A stretch of DNA of 64,000 nt from Paludibacteraceae bacterium (GTDB lineage Bacteria > Bacteroidota > Bacteroidia > Bacteroidales > Paludibacteraceae), in contig JAGBEJ010000011.1 in assembly GCA_017937025.1 (NCBI GenBank), forward strand, positions 1 to 64,000, given 5' to 3'. The first letter of the stretch is position 1. Each line of letters begins with the position of its first letter. The notes under the pieces are model-generated. The model was not told where the DNA came from and made no database searches. It saw only the letters and a program-made list of their open reading frames with translations. Below are positions 18,348-25,493 of this stretch, one piece after another. A program made the translations under genes and the position numbers.

Positions 18348-19238
18348 ATGAAAAGGATATATTTTCTCGCAGTGTATTGTTTGGCTCTTGGCTTTGTGTC
18401 ATGCAATGACGACAAGGACAATCCTGTTGCTAATGAGAATACGCAAACCAATAATAGTGTGAATACAGAAGGCAATGTGGACGGCTTTAAGATTACAGAT
18501 GGAAGTATTTCTGCAGTTTCACTTTATAAAGACGGAACGATGGATGGACATGACTATGTTGATTTAGGATTGCCTTCTGGTACTCTTTGGGCTACTGCAA
18601 ATATTGGTGCTTCGGCTCCTTATATCTATGGCAATTACTATGCTTGGGGCGAGGTGACTCCACAGTCATATGAATATTATTGGGATACTTATAAATATGG
18701 TTATGGCTCAGGTGGTCGTGATTATTTGAAATATAAAAAATATTGCATTGAAAATTCAGACGGAATAGTTGACAACAAGACTATTCTTGATCCAGAAGAT
18801 GATGCAGCTCATGTGAATTGGGGCGGAAGATGGAAAATGCCGACCACAGAGCAACAGAAAGAACTTTGTGAACAATGCTATTGGGTGTGGACAGAAAATT
18901 ATAATAACTCTTATACTGGCGGCTATATTATATATAAGGTGAAGAATAGCGCAGACAAAGGAGAAGTAATAAGTAAATATAAAATAGGAAAAGGTGTTAT
19001 GCCTTCATCAGTTTATTCTCTTTCTGACGTACATATTTTCTTACCAGCAACAGGCTATGTTGGTGCGGGCAGTTTCTGTGATGTAGAGAGATATGGTTAT
19101 TACTGGTCTTCTTCATTGCATGTAAGTTATTCAAGTAAGGCGCAATGCTTGGTGGGCGATTCTTATTTAGGGTTATCTGCAACTGGTGGAAGCGCTCGTT
19201 ATGTTGGTTTGTCAGTTCGTGCCGTTATTTCAGAATAG
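18348..19238 (+). CDS. FISUMP-domain surface lipoprotein, array copy 3
   Basis: A 296-residue lipoprotein with lipobox FVSC (Cys19) followed by NDDKDN, again an acidic post-Cys segment. A longer Asn/Thr-rich spacer (about 20-60) precedes the FISUMP domain, which starts GHDYVDLGLPSGTLWATANIGA and ends SVRAVISE. This is the most AT-rich and most diverged member, with TCNVGA changed to TANIGA. The variable segment 19056-19211 contains GYYWSSSLHVSYSSKAQ. It is placed 32 bp after copy 2. Confidence 0.83.
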   Translation: MKRIYFLAVYCLALGFVSCNDDKDNPVANENTQTNNSVNTEGNVDGFKITDGSISAVSLYKDGTMDGHDYVDLGLPSGTLWATANIGASAPYIYGNYYAWGEVTPQSYEYYWDTYKYGYGSGGRDYLKYKKYCIENSDGIVDNKTILDPEDDAAHVNWGGRWKMPTTEQQKELCEQCYWVWTENYNNSYTGGYIIYKVKNSADKGEVISKYKIGKGVMPSSVYSLSDVHIFLPATGYVGAGSFCDVERYGYYWSSSLHVSYSSKAQCLVGDSYLGLSATGGSARYVGLSVRAVISE

Positions 19239-19259
19239 AAAACATAAAATTTAGGAACT

Positions 19260-20813
19260 ATGAAAAAAATAATCTATTTACTTGTGTCACTTTTGTTTGT
19301 GACATTAGTGGCGTGTGAAGATAAGGAAAGTTCTTCATCAAATGGAGGCTTTCCAGTTTATACATCAGGCACAGAGAATGGTCACGACTATGTTGACCTT
19401 GGTTTGCCATCTGGTACGTTATGGGCAACTTGCAACGTGGGTGCAGCTGCTCCGCAGGATTATGGTAACTACTACGCTTGGGGCGAGACAACGACAAAGG
19501 ATTCTTACGAATGGGGCAACTACAAATTTGGTAGTCGTAACGATGGTAATACTCTGTTAACAAAATATTGCTTTGACAGTGAATATGGCAAAGATGGTTT
19601 CTGTGACAACAAAACCGTTCTTGACCTTGAAGATGATGCTGCCAACGTGAATTGGGGTGGAAGATGGACAATGCCAACAAAGGCTCAGCAAGATGAACTT
19701 CGCGCTCACTGCTATTGGGTGTGGACAGAGAACTACAATAATTCAAAAGTTGCAGGTTTTATTGTTTACAAAGCTAAAGCATCCCGTGATAAGGGCATAT
19801 ATAATGGGCAGACTCCATCAGCATCCTATTCTCTCGAAGATGCTCATATATTCTTACCAGCTGCTGGCGTTCATAGTGGACATGATTTCTATATGAGAGG
19901 AACTTATGGTCTTTATTCATCTTCGTCTCTACTGACTGAATATTATTCAAATATAGCGTGGTATATGGCATTTTATCAAGTTTATGTTGGATATGAAATA
20001 GCAATTGGTGGTTTCCGTTCAGATGGTCAGTCTGTGCGCGCAGTGATTAGCAAAAATGGTGGTGGCAGTGACTCAAATGGCAACAATAGTGGTGATAATG
20101 GCAGCAACGATTCTGATGTAAGTCAGCTTGTCGGTGGTACAGAGGTTGGCTATGATTATGTTGACCTTGGCTTGACTTCTGGTACAATGTGGGCTACATG
20201 TAATGTTGGAGCGTCGAAGCCTGAGGAATATGGTAACTATTATGCTTGGGGTGAGACTATAACAAAAGGATATTACGATTGGAGTACCTACAAGTACGGC
20301 AGTGTATCCAACCAGTTGACCAAGTATTGCAGCAGATCTGATTACGGCAAAGACGGCTTCACCGACAGTAAGACCACTCTCGACCTCCCAGACGACGCTG
20401 CCTACGTCAACTGGAGTGGCAAGTGGAGAATGCCGACCAAGGCACAGCAAGATGAACTTCGCAACGAGTGCTATTGGGTGTGGACAGAAAACTACAATAG
20501 CTCAGGTGTAAAAGGTTACATCATCTATAAGGCAAAGAGCTCAAGCGACATGGGAAAGCATGTATATAAAGGACAAACTCCGTCCTTGTCTTATACCATC
20601 TCTGACGCCCACATTTTTCTGCCTGCTGCGGGCGATCGCTACTGTGGTAATCTCTACAACGCCGGAGCTTGGGGCTATTATTGGTCCTCGTCGCTGGATG
20701 CCACCGCTCAGATTGGCGCGTTGCTCGTCAACTTTCGTTCAGACGATGTGGGCTGCTACTTTGACACCCGCTGTAATGGTAAATCTGTTCGCGCGGTAAT
20801 TCCCGGAAATTAA
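19260..20813 (+). CDS. Two-domain FISUMP surface lipoprotein, array copy 4
   Basis: A 517-residue lipoprotein (lipobox LVAC at Cys19, then EDKES) with two tandem FISUMP domains. Domain A spans about residues 38-262, from GHDYVDLGLPSGTLW to SVRAVISK. Domain B spans about 297-516, from GYDYVDLGLTSGTMW to SVRAVIPGN. They are joined by a Gly/Ser/Asn/Asp linker of about 30 residues (264-292). It looks like a fusion of two array units. Domain B is closer to copy 5 than to domain A: 81 of 84 bases match between 20331-20414 here and 21721-21804 there. The variable end of domain B, 20634-20783, is GC-rich relative to the gene body. It begins 21 bp after copy 3. Confidence 0.84.
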   Translation: MKKIIYLLVSLLFVTLVACEDKESSSSNGGFPVYTSGTENGHDYVDLGLPSGTLWATCNVGAAAPQDYGNYYAWGETTTKDSYEWGNYKFGSRNDGNTLLTKYCFDSEYGKDGFCDNKTVLDLEDDAANVNWGGRWTMPTKAQQDELRAHCYWVWTENYNNSKVAGFIVYKAKASRDKGIYNGQTPSASYSLEDAHIFLPAAGVHSGHDFYMRGTYGLYSSSSLLTEYYSNIAWYMAFYQVYVGYEIAIGGFRSDGQSVRAVISKNGGGSDSNGNNSGDNGSNDSDVSQLVGGTEVGYDYVDLGLTSGTMWATCNVGASKPEEYGNYYAWGETITKGYYDWSTYKYGSVSNQLTKYCSRSDYGKDGFTDSKTTLDLPDDAAYVNWSGKWRMPTKAQQDELRNECYWVWTENYNSSGVKGYIIYKAKSSSDMGKHVYKGQTPSLSYTISDAHIFLPAAGDRYCGNLYNAGAWGYYWSSSLDATAQIGALLVNFRSDDVGCYFDTRCNGKSVRAVIPGN

Positions 20814-20859
20814 ATGAACGTTTTTGATGTTGTATAACTTATCATAAATAGGAATAGCT

Positions 20860-21330
20860 ATGAAAAGGCTCTTTTATTTAGTGTCATTACTTGCAATGCA
20901 ATTTGTATTTACATCAAGTATTATAGTTGAGGCTTTGGATGGTACATCGCAAGTCTATGATATGGAGAATGTAAATAAACTCGACTTTACAAATTATGGA
21001 AATTTGAAGGTGGTAAAAACCGACGGCACATCCGACACCAAAGCCATAAGCGCGACACGCAAGGTCGTGTTCTCGGATGAGGATGCACCATCTACTGCCA
21101 TAGCGGAATCATCATCGGCATCTTCGCTCAAGGTTTATCCAAACCCGGCGAAGAATGAGATAATAGTAGAAGGTGCAAATAGTGATATATTCATTTTCTC
21201 GGCAAATGGAAATCTTATTTCAAGAATCAATGCAGAAGATAAGGTTGTCGTAAATGTATCTTCGTTTACTGATGGTGTTTATATTCTTCGTAGCGGTGAT
21301 TCTGCTGTGCGTATTATCAAATCCAAGTAA
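20860..21330 (+). CDS. Small secreted protein with T9SS type A sorting domain
   Basis: A 156-residue protein. A signal peptide (about 1-20) is followed by a short module with the pattern QVYDMENVNKLDF, then a C-terminal type A T9SS sorting domain of about 70 residues, from SLKVYPNPAKNEIIVEG to GVYILRSGDSAVRIIKSK. VYPNPA and the closing Lys-rich strand are classic for the family. Such domains direct passage through the T9SS outer-membrane channel and surface attachment. There is almost no cargo, so the mature product would be little more than the sorting domain and a small head. Copy 5 has a similar head (VVYKIDDGIADSITF). It sits inside the FISUMP array with 46 and 21 bp gaps. Confidence 0.8.
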   Translation: MKRLFYLVSLLAMQFVFTSSIIVEALDGTSQVYDMENVNKLDFTNYGNLKVVKTDGTSDTKAISATRKVVFSDEDAPSTAIAESSSASSLKVYPNPAKNEIIVEGANSDIFIFSANGNLISRINAEDKVVVNVSSFTDGVYILRSGDSAVRIIKSK

Positions 21331-21351
21331 CAAATTAAAAATCTATAGATT

Positions 21352-22209
21352 ATGAAAAAAATATTATTTACACTCGCGGCAACACTTACAAGTATTTGGG
21401 CAATGTCGCAGTTTTATGTTTGCAAAAACGGCGCAGTCGTTTATAAAATAGATGACGGTATTGCAGACTCAATAACATTTGCAAAACCAAGTTTTAGTGA
21501 AGAAATAGTAGATGTTTATTATGACGGTGTTGAGAATGGACATTATTATGTTGACCTCGGCTTAACTTCTGGCACAAAGTGGGCGACTTGCAACGTTGGT
21601 GCATCAAAGCCAGAGAAATATGGCGATTACTATGCTTGGGGTGAGACTTCCACAAAGGTAACCTACAGCTGGAGAACCTATAAGTATGGCAGCGGTGATC
21701 ACGAACTGATCAAGTACTGCAGCAGATCTGATTGCGGCAAAGACGGCTTCACCGACAGCAAGACCACTCTCGACCTCTCAGACGACGCTGCCTACGTCAA
21801 CTGGGGCGGCGCGTGGCGTATGCCAACTAAGGCTCAGCAAGACGAACTCTTAGGCGAATGCTACTGGGTGTGGACAGAAAATTATAATAACTCAAAGGTA
21901 AAGGGATGTATAGTCTATAAAGCAAAGAACTCAAGCGACAAGGGAGTGAAGATATACTATGAGGGGACTCCATCCTCATCCTACAAACTCTCTGATGCCC
22001 ATATTTTTCTGCCTGCTGCGGGCGAACGCTATGGTGGCGGCCTCGACGGCGGCGTCGGAGCTGACGGGCGTTATTTGTCCTCGTCGATTTATGTCGGCTA
22101 TCCGGGCCTCGTGTGGATTGTCCAATGCAATTCAGACTATATGGATAGCAACTACGGCGGCAACCGCGACAGCGGTCTGTCGGTGCGTGCGGTGATTCCG
22201 GGGGAGTAA
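21352..22209 (+). CDS. FISUMP-domain secreted protein, array copy 5
   Basis: A 285-residue exported protein. Unlike copies 1-4, its signal peptide (ILFTLAATLTSIWAMSQ) has no lipobox, so it is probably soluble or held in another way. A head module of about 40 residues resembles that of the preceding T9SS protein. The FISUMP domain runs from GHYYVDLGLTSGTKWATCNVGA to SVRAVIPGE. The variable segment 22024-22179 is very GC-rich (many GGC and GAC codons), with a sharp change at the HIFLPAAG motif. It ends 26 bp before the metallo-beta-lactamase gene, with no terminator between, so the two are probably cotranscribed. Confidence 0.83.
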   Translation: MKKILFTLAATLTSIWAMSQFYVCKNGAVVYKIDDGIADSITFAKPSFSEEIVDVYYDGVENGHYYVDLGLTSGTKWATCNVGASKPEKYGDYYAWGETSTKVTYSWRTYKYGSGDHELIKYCSRSDCGKDGFTDSKTTLDLSDDAAYVNWGGAWRMPTKAQQDELLGECYWVWTENYNNSKVKGCIVYKAKNSSDKGVKIYYEGTPSSSYKLSDAHIFLPAAGERYGGGLDGGVGADGRYLSSSIYVGYPGLVWIVQCNSDYMDSNYGGNRDSGLSVRAVIPGE

Positions 22210-22235
22210 AAAAGCGAAAATAAATCGTTTGATAT

Positions 22236-23408
22236 ATGAAAATGAAAGTAACGAGAACTTTGCACTCGATAGGTCAGGGCGCTTTTTATACGGAGAAATT
22301 TGAATATGAAGGTCAACAGTGCAATGTGGTGTTTGATTGTGGAGGAACGTCTTCTGTTATAAAAGGAAGAGTAAAAAAATATTGTAGTGATAAAGGAGCA
22401 GAAAAGCCAACAATAGATGCAGTATTCATCTCTCATTTTGATAATGATCATGTGAATGGACTTGAGACTTTGTTTCGTCATGCAGAAGTAAAGCGTATTT
22501 TCTTGCCTTTATTGGATGATGATGAGGTTTATGCTCTTTCATTGTCTTTTGTTGAAAAACTTGGTGAACCCATATATCGTGGACTTGTTGACTCTGCTGT
22601 TAATGGAGAACCTTTAAAAGTGGGCAACGAGATGCCAGAAATTGATGTCGTTAGAATAGACAAGTATAAAAGTGGCGGAAATTCAGCTGAGCAGCCATAT
22701 TTTTTGCATACTGGGCAGGATGAACAAACTAATTCTCGAAAAGAAATTCATAGTGGAACATCTGTAAAGCTGAATAATTCCACTCCTTGGATTTTTAAGA
22801 CATTCAATTTCGAAAATGCAGAAGGGAAAAGGGAAAAACAACTGAAAAAAGCGTTGGAGAAAAAAAGGATTACTTCTTTGACAATAACGGAACTTATTGG
22901 TAGATGGAATGAACAACAATTTCGTGATGATATTCTTGAGTGTTATAAATCAGTATCTGGCAGTTTGAATACTAATTCGATGGTTACTTATTCAGGTCCA
23001 GAAAAAGGAACAATTAAGGTATTTCATAATAATAGTTGGTTGTCACGTTCTTTGGAGTGGAGGAATCTTTGCCGTTATGTTTTTGTGAACAATTTGGCTG
23101 GCTGTATGTACTTTGGAGATTATGAGGCTAAAGGTGGTCTTAAGTGGAAACAATATAAAGATAGCTTTAAATCTTTGATTTCGTTGTTGCACGTTCAACA
23201 AGTTCCTCATCATGGTGCAGCATCTAATTATAATGTTCAGTTGAATAAGCCTCCAAAATTGAATTTTATTTCGGCTGGAATTAGTAATACGTATAGACAT
23301 CCAAGTTTGTGGACTCTCTATGTATTGAATAGTTATCGTGTTCCATGGATATGGATATCAGAAGATTCAGAACGTGTTGTTTTTGAGTATGATGTAAGTG
23401 AGAGTTGA
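22236..23408 (+). CDS. ComEC-like metallo-beta-lactamase-fold hydrolase
   Basis: A 390-residue cytosolic protein with no signal peptide. The metal-binding motif is HFDNDH at 67-72, the HxDxDH form seen in ComEC/Rec2-type MBL domains. It is preceded by VVFDCGG and the strand DAVFIS, and followed by FGDYE and VPHHGA near residue 318. About 130 residues are inserted between the first metal motif and the GDYE part. Proteins of this group hydrolyse phosphodiester or similar bonds, often on nucleic acid. The substrate here is unknown, and the membrane part of ComEC is absent. Codons are AT-rich compared with flanking core genes, in keeping with an accessory gene. Two nearby ATG codons (22236, 22242) are possible starts. 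Confidence 0.75.
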   Translation: MKMKVTRTLHSIGQGAFYTEKFEYEGQQCNVVFDCGGTSSVIKGRVKKYCSDKGAEKPTIDAVFISHFDNDHVNGLETLFRHAEVKRIFLPLLDDDEVYALSLSFVEKLGEPIYRGLVDSAVNGEPLKVGNEMPEIDVVRIDKYKSGGNSAEQPYFLHTGQDEQTNSRKEIHSGTSVKLNNSTPWIFKTFNFENAEGKREKQLKKALEKKRITSLTITELIGRWNEQQFRDDILECYKSVSGSLNTNSMVTYSGPEKGTIKVFHNNSWLSRSLEWRNLCRYVFVNNLAGCMYFGDYEAKGGLKWKQYKDSFKSLISLLHVQQVPHHGAASNYNVQLNKPPKLNFISAGISNTYRHPSLWTLYVLNSYRVPWIWISEDSERVVFEYDVSES

Positions 23409-24042
23409 GTTTTGGTTCGGTCAATGCGGTTCGACAGACTTATCAACCAAGCGGAGTTGAAGCACTGGTGTATAAAATAGGAATGCCGCATTTCGGCTGT
23501 CGCTCAATAACCGGCATGATTTATATATTCTGCACGCTGTGGTTCGGCAGGCTCACCAACCAAGCGCAATGTAATGAGAATATATTTGGTGTGTCGTAGG
23601 GGCGAATAATTATTCGCCCCTACATAATATGTAAGGAATTTGTTGATCCTATGTGGTTTAGGCGGAGCATGCTCCGTCTCTACGGTTTTTATTGATTCCG
23701 GCGCTTTGGCTTGGTTCGGCTACGCTCACCAACCAACGCTCAGCGACCGAAATGCTCAGTGACCGGATGAGAGTCGCTTCGCGAGAAATAGGACAAATAA
23801 CAACAAATCCAACAGAATATTATTTGAAAGATTTGATTCCTATAATGGGAATCGAAGAAATATTCATGGGTGTGTGTAGGGGCGAATAATTATTCGCCCC
23901 TACATAATATGTGGAATTTGTTGATTCTGTGGGTGTTAGACGGAGCGTGCTCCGTCTCTACGGTTTTTATTGATTCCGGCTTTGGCTTGGTTCGGCTACG
24001 CTCACCAACCAACGCTCAGCGACCAAATACTCAGCGACCGGT
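23409..24042. repeat. REP-like palindromic repeat block
   Basis: No gene is seen in this 630-bp stretch. Two direct copies of a unit of roughly 165 bp lie at about 23596-23764 and 23876-24040. Each begins with a perfect 28-bp palindrome (23596-23623 and 23876-23903, core GGGGCGAATAATTATTCGCC). A second palindrome follows (23661-23678 and 23939-23956, GACGGAGC/GCTCCGTC type), then the shared string CTCTACGGTTTTTATTGATT, and then GGTTCGGCTACGCTCACCAA followed by CTCAGCGACC. Degenerate versions of the last motif occur near 23410-23465 and 23539-23575. The layout is that of REP/BIME-type or miniature mobile repeats rather than CRISPR. Confidence 0.75.
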
Positions 24043-24044
24043 TA

Positions 24045-24076
24045 AACAAAAGGCTGTCTTTTGGACAGCCTTTATT
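24045..24076 (-). terminator. Terminator of the bactofilin-to-HAD operon
   Basis: AAGGCTGTC at 24050-24058 pairs with GACAGCCTT at 24064-24072. On the minus strand the stem is followed by TTTTGTTT. Confidence 0.8.
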
Positions 24077-24083
24077 TGTTTTT

Positions 24084-24809
24084 CTAATCAATCAACTCAT
24101 CGAATGCGTTTTTGAGCTCGATGAGGTCTTTAAAGACGATGTCGGCTCCGGCTTGTCGGAGGTCGTCATCGGTGAGTATGCCTGTGTTGACAGCTACGGT
24201 GAAGATGCCGGCGTTCTTGGCTGCCATGACGCCGAGCGGCGCGTTCTCCACCACCATGGAGTAGTGCGCAGGCATGTTCAGTTTCTCCAGCCCCTTGAGG
24301 TAGCACTCGGGATTTGGCTTGCCCTTCTTGGTGTCGTAGGCTGTGACGATGTCCTTAGGCGCGAAAGCGTTCGGGAAGGTCGTTTGCAGCTTCTTGATGG
24401 TAGATTTCTCGCCAGAGCCGGTCACGACAGTTCTTTTCACGCCTCGGTGCATCAGTGCGGACACCATCTCCTTGGCTCCCGGCATGACTGGCGGTTCGCC
24501 TAAGCTCTCGAAAATCCTGCTTTTCTCCTTGTAAATCTGCGCTTCCTCTTCCTCAGGGCAGGTGTGTCCGAACTGTCTTGTGTAGGCGGTCTGCACGGTC
24601 TCGCTGCCGCGGCTGCCCTCATTCAGATACACGTCCCTCTCGGTGAAGTTCAGTCCGATGGCGTTCAGCGCATCGACCCATGCTTTGGCGTGGAAAGGCA
24701 TGCTGTCGAACAGCACACCGTCCATATCGAAAAGTACGGCGTTAATCCTAAGTGAAGGGTATTTGTGCGTTTCCACGAAGCGCTTTTTGATTGCAGTTAT
24801 GTCTTGCAT
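24084..24809 (-). CDS. HAD-family phosphatase/beta-phosphoglucomutase-like
   Basis: A 241-residue haloacid-dehalogenase-superfamily enzyme. Motif I is LFDMDGVLFDS (nucleophile Asp28, acid/base Asp30), motif II is VVTGSG, the Lys region is KKGKPNPECY, and motif IV is VVENAPLGVMAAKNAG. The cap helices between motif I and II (about 38-95) are of the C1 type found in beta-phosphoglucomutase and sugar-phosphatase relatives. The exact substrate cannot be read from sequence. It begins 18 bp after ung and is the last gene of the operon. Confidence 0.85.
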   Translation of the reverse strand: MQDITAIKKRFVETHKYPSLRINAVLFDMDGVLFDSMPFHAKAWVDALNAIGLNFTERDVYLNEGSRGSETVQTAYTRQFGHTCPEEEEAQIYKEKSRIFESLGEPPVMPGAKEMVSALMHRGVKRTVVTGSGEKSTIKKLQTTFPNAFAPKDIVTAYDTKKGKPNPECYLKGLEKLNMPAHYSMVVENAPLGVMAAKNAGIFTVAVNTGILTDDDLRQAGADIVFKDLIELKNAFDELID

Positions 24810-24827
24810 GTTTATGATGTGATGTTA

Positions 24828-25490
24828 TTACCAAACGATTTCCTCTTTTCCGCACTTTCTCAAGTAATTGTTCGCCAAGATGAAGTGGTTGCAGCCGAAA
24901 AAGCCTCTGTAGGCTGACAGTGGAGAAGGGTGGGCGGCTTTCAGCACGCAGTGCTTGCTCTTGTCGATGTACGCTTCCTTTTTCTGCGCGTATGAGCCCC
25001 ACAGCAGGAACACGACGTTCTGGCATCTGTCGTTCACTTCCTTTATGACGTTGTCGGTGAACGTTTCCCAGCCTTTGCCCTGGTGCGATGCCGCCAAGTG
25101 CGCTCTGACGGTGAGTGTGGCGTTGAGCAGCAGCACTCCTTGCTCCGCCCATCTTGTCAGGTTTCCGCTTTGTGGCATAGGCTGGTTGTATTCCGACGCT
25201 ATCTCTTTGTAAATGTTCTGCAGCGAAGGAGGGAACTTGACTCCGTCGTTCACCGAGAAGCACAGTCCGTGCGCCTGTCCTGGCTCGTGGTAAGGGTCCT
25301 GACCGATTATCACGACCTTAATCTTGTCCATCGGGCACAAGTTGAACGCGTTGAAGATGAGGCTTGCCGGCGGATATATGGTGCTGGTTTTGTATTCCTG
25401 TCTGACAAAGTCGCACAACGACGCGAAGTACGGTTTCTCGAACTCGTTCTTCAGCGCCTCCTTCCAGCTGTTTTCGATTTTTACGTCCAT
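24828..25490 (-). CDS. ung: Uracil-DNA glycosylase, family 1
   Basis: Ung removes uracil from DNA as the first step of base-excision repair. The 220-residue protein carries the water-activating motif [13 protein letters not shown] with Asp65, the uracil-binding LLLNATLTV segment, [10 protein letters not shown], and the minor-groove loop [13 protein letters not shown]. Length and motifs are normal. It lies 3 bp from the upstream phosphatase-like gene. Confidence 0.97.
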   Translation of the reverse strand: MDVKIENSWKEALKNEFEKPYFASLCDFVRQEYKTSTIYPPASLIFNAFNLCPMDKIKVVIIGQDPYHEPGQAHGLCFSVNDGVKFPPSLQNIYKEIASEYNQPMPQSGNLTRWAEQGVLLLNATLTVRAHLAASHQGKGWETFTDNVIKEVNDRCQNVVFLLWGSYAQKKEAYIDKSKHCVLKAAHPSPLSAYRGFFGCNHFILANNYLRKCGKEEIVW

Positions 25491-25493
25491 TCC

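Noticed and set aside
17259-22179. Diversity-generating retroelement acting on FISUMP ends
   Set aside because: The C-type-lectin-like fold and variable ends fit, but no reverse transcriptase or template repeat is in the window, and the ends differ by insertions and deletions as well as substitutions, which a retroelement of that kind would not produce.
23405-23889. Short open frames in the repeat block
   Set aside because: They run through palindromic repeats and show no protein-like composition.
23596-24040. CRISPR array
   Set aside because: Only two full palindromic units occur, far apart, with the supposed spacers themselves repeated; no cas genes are present.
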